A stretch of DNA of 32,703 nt from Bacillota bacterium (GTDB taxonomy: Bacteria; Bacillota; Dethiobacteria; DTU022): positions 1 through 32,703 of the forward strand of contig JAHYJM010000015.1 of assembly GCA_019428945.1 (NCBI GenBank). Reading direction: 5' to 3'. A program made the position numbers and the translations under genes. The first letter of the stretch is position 1, and every line of letters starts with the position of its first letter. Shown here one piece after another: positions 24,266-31,198 of this stretch. A model generated the notes under the pieces. The model did no database searches, was not told the DNA's origin, and saw nothing but the letters and a program-made list of their open reading frames with translations.

Positions 24266-24434
24266 ATCTGGTAGTTCCACTATTAATGATTTAAAACGGA
24301 ATGGACATAGTTCATGTATCTTGATCTACTTGATTACAGCAATAAGGTTACGTGCCACACTTTTCCCAATCCAAACGGCACCAGTCATTAATCAGACTTT
24401 TTCAAAAAAACCTCCATCTCAGCATAAAAATAAA

Positions 24435-25769
24435 CTAGCCAATTAAAATATGTTCCTCAGGATAATGTAAAACATCAGCCTCTTTGCGCCTGGCTAAAGC
24501 AACCATAAGAGTCAGCGGACCAATCCGGCCGCTAAACATAGTTAACATCAGGGCAACTTTACTGGCACTGCTCAATTCAGGGGTGATCCCCCTGCTTAAG
24601 CCAACAGTGCCAAATGCGGAAAAGGCTTCAAAGAGTAAAGCGCTGAATTCATGATTTTCAAATAAGGCCATAACAAATGTGGCTATAAAGATCAGGCCAA
24701 CAGCAGCGCTAATGATCGAAATCGCCTTCATAATCTGGCTTATAGAAAAAACCCTTGAAAAAACTACCGGTTCCTGCCGGCCCCGGATCATGTTGATAAA
24801 AGTAAAAAAGACGATCCCAAAAGTAGTTGTTTTAACACCGCCACCGGTAGAAGTAGGCGAAGCACCGATAAACATAAGACCCATCAATATAAGAATAGTT
24901 GGGTAGCTTAATGAAGCTGTATCAAGTACATTGAAACCGGCTGTTCGCGGGGTAGCTGCCGTAAATAAGGCCGTAAAAAGTTTACCTCCGGCAGACAGGC
25001 TGCCCATGGTGGCCGGATTATTATATTCGAGGAGTAAAATTATTACTGTGCCGCCAGCTAACAATACTGCCGAAATGAGTAAAACAAGGCGGCTGTGTAA
25101 AGATATTCTTTCACGATGCCTGATATGCCGGGCTAACTCAAGGATAACGGTAAAACCTAATCCGCCAATAATAAAAAGCGTCATAATCGTACCGTTAACC
25201 AGGTAATCAGCCGGCATTCTGGCCAGACTTTCATAATTACCGAAAATATCAAACCCGGCATTGCCAAAGGCTGAAACAGCATGAAAAAGAGAGAAAAATA
25301 TTCCCTCTCCTATACCAAGCTGAGGAATAAAGCGAAATGACATGGCGATTGTACCAAGCAGAATAAAGAAAACCGCCATCCTGACCACAGTAAGAACCAG
25401 CCTGACCAAACCGGCAACAGAATCCTGATTTAAAGCTTCTTTTACAAGCAGACGATCGCTTAAAGTAATTTTTCTGCCCAGGAATACAAAAATCAGGGTA
25501 GCCATGGTCATAAAACCCAAGGAGCCGCAAAATATTAGAAACATAATCACCACATGACCGAGCGGAGTATAAAAAGTACCGGTATCTACTACAACAAGGC
25601 CTGTGACACATACTGCTGAAGCTGCAGTAAAAAGAGCATCTATATAGGCAATATTGGATCCTTCTGTCATGGGGGGCAAAGAAAGCAGCAAAGAACCACT
25701 TAAGATTAAGCCCATAAACCCCAGGGCCATCACCCGGGCCGGGTTTAGCAGTTTTTTTCTTACGGCCAA
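24435..25769 (-). CDS. ktrB: Potassium channel subunit KtrB/TrkH family
   Basis: Integral membrane K+ translocating subunit, 444 aa, with four channel-like repeats. Filter segments are VTGLV (55-59), GNAGF (169-173), RTAGFN (275-280) and GTVGLS (387-392). The gating loop GASPTSTGGGVK (302-313) of KtrB is present. It normally pairs with a cytoplasmic KtrA/TrkA RCK subunit, which is absent here. Start TTG 25769 has GGAG ten bases upstream and a stop shortly before it in frame. The long, hairpin-rich upstream region suggests leader-level regulation. Stop is TAG. Confidence 0.93.
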   Translation of the reverse strand: MAVRKKLLNPARVMALGFMGLILSGSLLLSLPPMTEGSNIAYIDALFTAASAVCVTGLVVVDTGTFYTPLGHVVIMFLIFCGSLGFMTMATLIFVFLGRKITLSDRLLVKEALNQDSVAGLVRLVLTVVRMAVFFILLGTIAMSFRFIPQLGIGEGIFFSLFHAVSAFGNAGFDIFGNYESLARMPADYLVNGTIMTLFIIGGLGFTVILELARHIRHRERISLHSRLVLLISAVLLAGGTVIILLLEYNNPATMGSLSAGGKLFTALFTAATPRTAGFNVLDTASLSYPTILILMGLMFIGASPTSTGGGVKTTTFGIVFFTFINMIRGRQEPVVFSRVFSISQIMKAISIISAAVGLIFIATFVMALFENHEFSALLFEAFSAFGTVGLSRGITPELSSASKVALMLTMFSGRIGPLTLMVALARRKEADVLHYPEEHILIG

Positions 25770-25795
25770 GTCTGATCATCTCCATGCTTAACAAT

Positions 25796-26155
25796 GAAGG
25801 CCCTGGGTACAGAGCCTTCTATTATTATATTCATGATCCTACTCTTGTTTATAGATCTATGCAACAGCTCAATATAATTACTTTGCAGACAGCAAAAACT
25901 GTCTACACCATGATAAGTTAAAGCTTTCAAATCTGCAAGAGGGTATTATATTTTATACAATATTTTTCTGTACAAAGGGAAGCAGCTTCTCCAGTAGGAG
26001 TCAGCTGCTTCTGTGGGCAGTGTATAATCTGCTGTTTTCTGAGGTGCTTAAACGATCGTAATCCCACCTTAACTTACAATCGCCACTGCCTATATCCAAA
26101 CCGGCGCTCCACAAGCTTAGCTGTTATAGCCAAAATAGCCTGTAAAAACTGCCGG
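25796..26155 (-). ncRNA. Candidate structured RNA leader upstream of ktrB
   Basis: On the minus strand, in transcript order: CCGGC/GCCGG (26155-26151 with 26105-26101) enclosing ACAGGCT/AGCTTGT; a closing stem GGCAGTG/CACTGCC (26090-26084 with 26022-26016). Inside this lies hairpin CGATTGTAA/TTACGATCG (26082-26074 with 26061-26053), whose loop AGGTG can pair with CACCT (26046-26042) as a pseudoknot. Next come hairpins at 26011-25979 (9-bp outer stem plus inner CTCC/GGAG), 25906-25885 (8 bp) and 25819-25796 (10 bp). Four of these stems contain a pair that is G-U on the minus strand and A-C on the plus strand, favouring a minus-strand RNA. It does not look like the c-di-AMP (ydaO) riboswitch or any other class I know. 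It may be a leader, a separate small RNA, or two elements. Confidence 0.5.
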
Positions 26156-26208
26156 ATGTATTTTCTTGAAAACATATTCTTTAACTATGTCTATTCTACG
26201 CACTGTTT

Positions 26209-26227
26209 GCGGTAAATATGCGGTAAA
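26209..26227. repeat. Direct repeat GCGGTAAA, 11-bp period
   Basis: GCGGTAAA occurs at 26209-26216 and 26220-26227, one helical turn apart. This is the layout of a site for a protein binding one face of DNA. It lies upstream of the ktrB leader hairpins; function unknown. Confidence 0.35.
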
Positions 26228-26259
26228 GGCATTAAGATAATATTAAATATTTGCGTCTT

Positions 26260-26388
26260 CGGGAATGTTTTTCCTGAGCCTGCTAAATTAAAGCTTAGTC
26301 ATAATGTACTGATCCGATCAACCCTTGTTTACTAGATAAGCAAATTAGTTTATAAATAAGGTTAGCAGGCTCAGGAAAAACATTCCCG
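26260..26388. mobile_element. MITE-like element with 27-bp perfect terminal inverted repeats
   Basis: The arm at 26260-26286 is the exact reverse complement of 26362-26388, with 75 bp of AT-rich non-coding sequence between. The outer end is CGGGAATGTTTTTCC. No target-site duplication is visible next to the ends. No T run follows either arm, so it is not a normal terminator. A non-autonomous transposable element is the best reading; a regulatory cruciform is the alternative. Confidence 0.5.
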
Positions 26389-26532
26389 CTGTACTTCAAT
26401 ATAAATTCAAGGCAGGGATTAAACTGATCTTGGGAAAATAAACAGGTAGGTGCCAATTATCACTGGATATCCGGCTATTTCGGATCCATTGCTTATAGTG
26501 TTATAGTTCAATAAGATTGAAGGTGAAGCACT

Positions 26533-27597
26533 ATGATGAAAATAGTCAGACAGTCTCACAAAGCCGGATTACCACCCGGAACATTAATCCATACCGGAGA
26601 CCTGAAAAGCAAAACCAGCCTGGTAACTTTCTGTAAATATGGCGATACGATTTACCGGGAGGAAAAAACAAACGACCTTAACAAAATTCACAGCCTGCTA
26701 ATTGAACCGGCTCCGGTAACATGGATTAATATTGACGGGTTGGGACGGATAGATCTGCTGAGCGAAGTAGGCTCTTATTACAATCTGCATCATCTCACTC
26801 TTGAAGACATTCTTGATACAGAACAGCGGCCCCGCCAGGAAGCTTATGAGGATTATACTTATATTATTTGCAGAGCGCTGGTTTTTAACGAAAATACTGA
26901 TGATATCGAGTCGGAGCAGGTCAGCCTGGTTATGGGGAACAACTATGTGATTTCTGTCAGCGAGCGAGAAACTGATCTCTTTAAAGCGATGCGGAAACGG
27001 ATAGAACTCAACAAAGGCTCTGCTCGCAAAGAAAGCCCGGAGTACCTGGCTTATAGCCTGCTGGACATCATAGTAGATCAATATTATATAGTAATTGAAA
27101 AAGCCGGTGAGCGACTCGAAGCGCTGGAGGAAGCACTGCTTGCAAAACCTGACGAAAGTACACTGCAGGCTGTCCATCGTTTAAAGCGTAACATGATCAG
27201 CATGCGGCAGGCAGTATGGCCGCTTCGGGAGGCCCTTGTCGGCCTGGAACAGTCGGATGCGGTTTTTAATCATCCTTCAGTGGCCCTGCACCTGCGTGAT
27301 GTCTATTCACATGTTGTGCAAATAATAGATACAGTCGATATTTACAGGGAAATGCTTTCGGGGCTCATTGAAATATACCTTTCCAGCGTTAATAACAGGC
27401 TAAACGAAGTGATGAAAATTCTTACTATTTTTGCCGCCATTTTTATTCCTTTAACGCTCATCTCCGGCATTTATGGAATGAACTTTGTTTATATGCCCGA
27501 ATTGAACTGGCTCTACGGATACCCCTTTGCCTTAGGTTTAATGGCAGCAGTTGCCGTAGTATTGCTGCTCTATTTTAAACGGAAAAAATGGTTATGA
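26533..27597 (+). CDS. corA: Magnesium/cobalt transporter CorA
   Basis: CorA-family divalent cation channel, 354 aa, forming a homopentamer in the membrane. A large cytoplasmic N-terminal domain (about 1-285) has LEDILDTEQRPR (94-105), followed by long coiled helices. Two C-terminal membrane helices flank the selectivity motif YGMN (Gly315-Met316-Asn317) and the loop MPELNW; the chain ends with a basic FKRKKWL. ATG 26533 has GAAGGTG seven bases upstream; a second ATG follows directly. It is divergent from ktrB. The 106 bp after it, before the converging mtaB end, show only a tiny palindrome (GGTATAATACC). Confidence 0.95.
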   Translation: MMKIVRQSHKAGLPPGTLIHTGDLKSKTSLVTFCKYGDTIYREEKTNDLNKIHSLLIEPAPVTWINIDGLGRIDLLSEVGSYYNLHHLTLEDILDTEQRPRQEAYEDYTYIICRALVFNENTDDIESEQVSLVMGNNYVISVSERETDLFKAMRKRIELNKGSARKESPEYLAYSLLDIIVDQYYIVIEKAGERLEALEEALLAKPDESTLQAVHRLKRNMISMRQAVWPLREALVGLEQSDAVFNHPSVALHLRDVYSHVVQIIDTVDIYREMLSGLIEIYLSSVNNRLNEVMKILTIFAAIFIPLTLISGIYGMNFVYMPELNWLYGYPFALGLMAAVAVVLLLYFKRKKWL

Positions 27598-27703
27598 TCA
27601 CTAAGCATAATCAGCATATAGAGGGTTGCAAACAATTTTTTAAAAATGCATTTGAAGGTATAATACCTCCTGAAGCTGTCATAAATTAACAGCAACAAGT
27701 GAT

Positions 27704-29026
27704 TCAAGGCCTCTTTAAGCAGCGCGCATGTTCACCCGTCAGACCGGAGTCTGTTTCACCAAGAATAAGTGTTTTAACTTCCCGGCCCCGCCAGTGAAGC
27801 CCTTTTATTTCCGAGGAAATTTTTACTCTGAGGTAGTGGGGGGTAAATCCTTCACCATATTCGTACGGAACCACTTTCTCAACAAGCACAGGCTGGACTG
27901 TACCGATAAACTGTTTCCGGTATTCAGAAGAAAGAATTTCACCCAGTTTAATCATCTCTTTGCTGCGCTCATCTTTAATTTCATTAGGCAGATGGCCGGG
28001 AAGAGTGACTGCGCGAGTCCCTGGTCTGGACGAATATTTAAAAACATGAAGGCGGCTGAAACCTATATCATGGACCAGGGCCATACTGCGCCTGTGGTGA
28101 TGTTCAGATTCACCGGGAAAACCAACGATAAGATCGCTACTTAAAGCGAGCCCGGGTATCTCCTGCTTTAACCACTTGGCCAGATAGAGGAATTCATCCG
28201 GCTCGTAAGGACGGTTCATCTTACGCAATATCTCACCGTCTCCGCTCTGGAGGGGTATATGCAGATGGGGGCAAACAATTTTCGAGTCAATTATAGCCTC
28301 AACCAATTCAGAGGTTATATCTGAAGGTTCTAACGAGCTCAGTCGCAGCCGTAAAAGATCCGGGATGGTTTCCAACTCTCTGAGCAGTGAAGCAAGGGTT
28401 ACCGCTTCAAGATCAGCACCGTATAGGCCGAGATGAATACCGGTAAGAATTATTTCCCGGCTACCTGACTCAACCAGGCTGCGAGCTCGTAACAAAACCT
28501 GATCAGGTGGAAGAGAGCGCAGTGGCCCCCTGACTTTTGGAATGATGCAGTAAGAACAATTTTGGTTGCAACCCTCCTGAATTTTTAAAAACCCCCTGGT
28601 GCGCCCTCTGCGGCGAACAGGGGGAAGTATTTCAAAGCTTTCGTTATTCCCGTGAGCTGTAACAAGATCGAGAACCGAGCCACGCTGTAAGTTATCAATA
28701 ATATCCGGAAGGTTCTCCCGCTCCCGGTTGCCAATAATGAGATCAACCTGCTCCATCTCTTTAATCTTTTCAGGTTCACCCTGGGCATAACAACCTGTAG
28801 CCACGATGACCGCTTCAGGAGATCGCTTACGGGCGCGCCGTATCGCTTTTCTCGATTTATGATCGCTTAGCCCTGTTACAGTGCAGGTATTAATCACATA
28901 TACATCGGCCTGTTCTTCAAAATCAGCAATACGATACCCGGCCTGTTCAAAGAGGGTTTGCAGCGATTCAGTCTCACAATAATTTACTTTACAACCAAGA
29001 GTGTAAAAAGCGGCCTTTTTTTTCAA
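27704..29026 (-). CDS. mtaB: tRNA t6A37 methylthiotransferase MtaB
   Basis: Radical-SAM methylthiotransferase that makes ms2t6A at position 37 of ANN-decoding tRNAs. The N-terminal UPF0004 domain supplies Cys12, Cys48 and Cys79 for one 4Fe-4S cluster. The radical-SAM motif is CNQNCSYC (Cys153/157/160). A TRAM domain closes the chain (about 375-440). I start at TTG 29026 (440 aa), five bases after AAGGGGGG; this gives the usual KKAAFYTLGCKVN start, while a longer extension would run into rsmE. It lies 16 bp after rsmE as in Bacillus. It acts on the same t6A37 that the TrmO domain modifies in threonine tRNA. Confidence 0.95.
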   Translation of the reverse strand: MKKKAAFYTLGCKVNYCETESLQTLFEQAGYRIADFEEQADVYVINTCTVTGLSDHKSRKAIRRARKRSPEAVIVATGCYAQGEPEKIKEMEQVDLIIGNRERENLPDIIDNLQRGSVLDLVTAHGNNESFEILPPVRRRGRTRGFLKIQEGCNQNCSYCIIPKVRGPLRSLPPDQVLLRARSLVESGSREIILTGIHLGLYGADLEAVTLASLLRELETIPDLLRLRLSSLEPSDITSELVEAIIDSKIVCPHLHIPLQSGDGEILRKMNRPYEPDEFLYLAKWLKQEIPGLALSSDLIVGFPGESEHHHRRSMALVHDIGFSRLHVFKYSSRPGTRAVTLPGHLPNEIKDERSKEMIKLGEILSSEYRKQFIGTVQPVLVEKVVPYEYGEGFTPHYLRVKISSEIKGLHWRGREVKTLILGETDSGLTGEHARCLKRP

Positions 29027-29042
29027 AATAACCCCCCTTACT

Positions 29043-29780
29043 TTAAAGATCTCCCCAGGCTGACTGAACCAGGGCAATCACCGTTGATGATGCAGTTTCA
29101 CTGCGAAGAATTCTCAGACCAAGATGAACTGTAATTGCTCCTGTTTTATTCAGCAATTCTATTTCTCTTTCGGTTAAACCTCCCTCAGGACCGATTATGA
29201 TAGTAACAGTTCCTTTTTCCGGAGAGGGTTGTTTCAACAAACTGCTCAAAGGTACAGCTCTTTCGCCTTCCCAGGGGGTTATAATAGTTTCCATTTCAGC
29301 CTGATGCAAGTATTCCTTTAACTTGATAACATCTTCAACAGCAGGCAAAAATGCCCTTCGGCACTGTGCTGCGGCAGAACGGGCAATAGAACGCCAGCGC
29401 TGCAATCTTTTTTCTTCCTGCTGCCGGCTGCGATGAGGTACGCTGCGTTCAGTTAAGAGAGGCTGGATGCGAACGACCCCTAACTCGACAGCCTGCCTCA
29501 CTATCAGATCAAACTTATCACCCTTTACCAGACCCTGGGCTATAGTAATCTTCAGTGGAGATTCAGCGGGGAGGAGTTTTTCGCCAAGTTCTATAGTGAC
29601 CTCCTTTGGGGAGGAGATAACTACAATGCCTTTATGAACATTTCCAAAACCATCTGATATGGCAACAACTTCATTTTTTTTTATACGCAGTACTCTGTGG
29701 GCATGACTGATATCTCCATTTTTAAGAGATACTGCCAGACCTGAACCCAGGGATTGGTTTTCCAGGAAGAAATAATGCAT
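29043..29780 (-). CDS. rsmE: 16S rRNA m3U1498 methyltransferase RsmE
   Basis: SPOUT-class SAM methyltransferase for U1498 of 16S rRNA, 245 aa. An N-terminal PUA-like part (about 1-70) with HAHRVLRIKKNE precedes the knotted SPOUT domain. That domain has IGPEGGLTEREIE (196-208) and LGLRILRSETA (220-230), which form the SAM-binding knot. Start ATG 29780 has AGGAAGG seven bases upstream; a 25-codon extension without a binding site is rejected. In Bacillus prmA usually lies between dnaJ and rsmE; here it is missing. Confidence 0.95.
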   Translation of the reverse strand: MHYFFLENQSLGSGLAVSLKNGDISHAHRVLRIKKNEVVAISDGFGNVHKGIVVISSPKEVTIELGEKLLPAESPLKITIAQGLVKGDKFDLIVRQAVELGVVRIQPLLTERSVPHRSRQQEEKRLQRWRSIARSAAAQCRRAFLPAVEDVIKLKEYLHQAEMETIITPWEGERAVPLSSLLKQPSPEKGTVTIIIGPEGGLTEREIELLNKTGAITVHLGLRILRSETASSTVIALVQSAWGDL

Positions 29781-29848
29781 TAATAAACCTTCCTCGACAT
29801 ATTTTATCACTTTTTGGACATCGTTGACCCTTATGATTATATAACATA

Positions 29849-29870
29849 AGAGCACGGATAACCGTGCTCT
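29849..29870 (-). terminator. Hairpin between dnaJ and rsmE
   Basis: Perfect 9-bp stem AGAGCACGG / CCGTGCTCT with a 4-base loop, about 50 bp after the dnaJ stop. The U tract that follows on the minus strand is poor (TATGTTATATAA), so it may be a processing or partial termination site. A TATAAT at 29841-29836 could serve rsmE but lacks a good -35. Confidence 0.5.
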
Positions 29871-29918
29871 GAAAGAACCGAATTAACTGCGACTAATCTT
29901 ATGATATTTAAATAAAAT

Positions 29919-31070
29919 TTATGCTCCGCTAATTGCATCTTTCACTTTATCGAAAAAACCTTTATGTTCAAGACCGACTTCTTCACCGCTAATCTCAGCC
30001 AGTTCAACAAGTAATTCTTTCTGTCTTTGGTTGAGCTTTTTAGGTACTGATACATTTGCAGTAACTCTTAAATCGCCTCTGCCTGAGCGTTGCAAATGGG
30101 GCATTCCATGTCCACGCAGTCTGAAAGTTGTCCCATGTTGGGTGCCTTCGGGTATCCGCAGCGATGCCTCACCTTCAAGAGTCGGCACCTTAATTTCTAC
30201 CCCGAGGGCAGCCTGGCTGATACTGATCGGAATATCCATCAGTAAATCGCTTCCCTTTCGCTTAAACTTTTTGTGTGGCTTGATTCTGATTACAATGTAA
30301 AGATCGCCGGGAGGGCCTCCTCTTAAGCCTGCCTCACCCTCACCGCTTACACGCAGTTTATGACCATCATCAATACCGGCTGGAATTTTGATGTCAATTT
30401 TCCGCTCTTTTACGATGCGACCCTGTCCACTGCAGGCGGGGCAGGGTTCTTTGACCACTTTACCTTCACCGCGGCAGGCTACACAGGGCTGGGAACTCAT
30501 AAAACGGCCAAAAGGTGTGTTCCTGGTTACCTGCTGCTGTCCCGTGCCTCCACATGAGGAACAAGTCTCGGGGCTTGTGCCTGCCTTTGCCCTTGTTCCT
30601 TTACATTCTTCACAGATTTCAGTTCGCGGTATTTTAATAGTTTTATCGCCGCCGGCATACGCATCTTCAAGGGTTAATTCAAGGTCATAGCGTAAATGAT
30701 TACCCTGTTCGGGGCCTGGAGGGCGTCTTCTTCCACCGCCCATACCGCCGAAAAATTGTTCGAAGATATCATCAATACCGCCAAAACCAAAACCACCGCT
30801 GAATCCGCCGCCGCTAAAACCGTCAAAACCACCGGCTCCGTTATTGAAGCCAGCCTGGTGTCCAAAACGGTCGTATTGTTCACGTTTTTGGGGATCGCTT
30901 AATATATCATAGGCCTCTTTGACCTCAGTGAATTTTTTCTCAGTTTCAGCATCATCCTTGTTAAAATCGGGATGATACTGCCTGGCCAGGCGTCTGTATG
31001 CTTTTTTAATTTCATCTGCGGATGCTCCACGTTCAAGGCCTAATACGTCATAATAGTCTCTTTTACTCAT
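29919..31070 (-). CDS. dnaJ: Chaperone protein DnaJ
   Basis: Hsp40 co-chaperone that delivers clients to DnaK and stimulates its ATPase. Type I layout in 383 aa: J domain with HPD at 33-35, Gly/Phe-rich linker (about 71-117), zinc region, and two C-terminal substrate-binding domains. The four cysteine pairs are 153/156, 170/173, 196/199 and 210/213. The first repeat reads CEECKGTRA instead of the usual CxxCxGxG, but its cysteines are present. ATG 31070; TAA stop. It is separated from dnaK by a repeat-rich 128 bp. Confidence 0.97.
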   Translation of the reverse strand: MSKRDYYDVLGLERGASADEIKKAYRRLARQYHPDFNKDDAETEKKFTEVKEAYDILSDPQKREQYDRFGHQAGFNNGAGGFDGFSGGGFSGGFGFGGIDDIFEQFFGGMGGGRRRPPGPEQGNHLRYDLELTLEDAYAGGDKTIKIPRTEICEECKGTRAKAGTSPETCSSCGGTGQQQVTRNTPFGRFMSSQPCVACRGEGKVVKEPCPACSGQGRIVKERKIDIKIPAGIDDGHKLRVSGEGEAGLRGGPPGDLYIVIRIKPHKKFKRKGSDLLMDIPISISQAALGVEIKVPTLEGEASLRIPEGTQHGTTFRLRGHGMPHLQRSGRGDLRVTANVSVPKKLNQRQKELLVELAEISGEEVGLEHKGFFDKVKDAISGA

Positions 31071-31111
31071 AAATTTAGATCAGTCCTCACAAAAACATTT
31101 TAATAACAATT

Positions 31112-31196
31112 CATCTCCACCCTAATCCTCCCCCCGTAAGGGGGAGGGTGAAGTGGGTGTTTTACCTCTCCCATGATGGTGGGAGAAGCGGGTACT
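31112..31196. repeat. GC-rich palindromic repeats between dnaK and dnaJ
   Basis: Two adjacent hairpins: CCTCCCCC/GGGGGAGG around GTAA (31127-31147), and TCTCCCA/TGGGAGA (31167-31186). Each is followed by a similar tail (GTGAAGTGGGTG and AGCGGGTAC). This resembles REP-type intergenic repeats of the form CCCTCCCCC-loop-GGGGGAGGG seen in many bacteria. They follow the dnaK stop and could also protect or terminate the dnaK message. Confidence 0.6.
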
Positions 31197-31198
31197 TG

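Larger units (their letters stand above)
25770..26532. other. 763-bp non-coding region between divergent ktrB and corA
   Basis: No credible open reading frame on either strand. It holds, from left to right: a hairpin next to the ktrB binding site, further hairpins and a pseudoknot-capable domain (25796-26155), an 11-bp-spaced direct repeat (26209-26227), a 129-bp inverted-repeat element (26260-26388), and a small interrupted palindrome (26465-26487) before corA. No strong promoter is visible for either gene. Confidence 0.8.

Noticed and set aside
24266-24434. Terminator or small gene between the converging HAD and ktrB genes
   Set aside because: No stem followed by a T run and no frame with a binding site could be found in these 169 bases.
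25249-25794. 181-codon minus-strand frame overlapping the start of ktrB, with its own ATG
   Set aside because: It is out of frame with ktrB, Cys/Tyr/Ser-rich and unlike any protein. The ATG with an upstream purine run is only the region ahead of the real TTG start.
25796-26155. c-di-AMP (ydaO-type), M-box, cobalamin or T-box riboswitch upstream of ktrB
   Set aside because: An isolated GCCACTG on the plus strand resembles one cobalamin box element, but the other required boxes are missing, and no ydaO or M-box signature is found on either strand.
26260-26388. Rho-independent terminator
   Set aside because: The loop is 75 bases and neither arm is followed by a T run.
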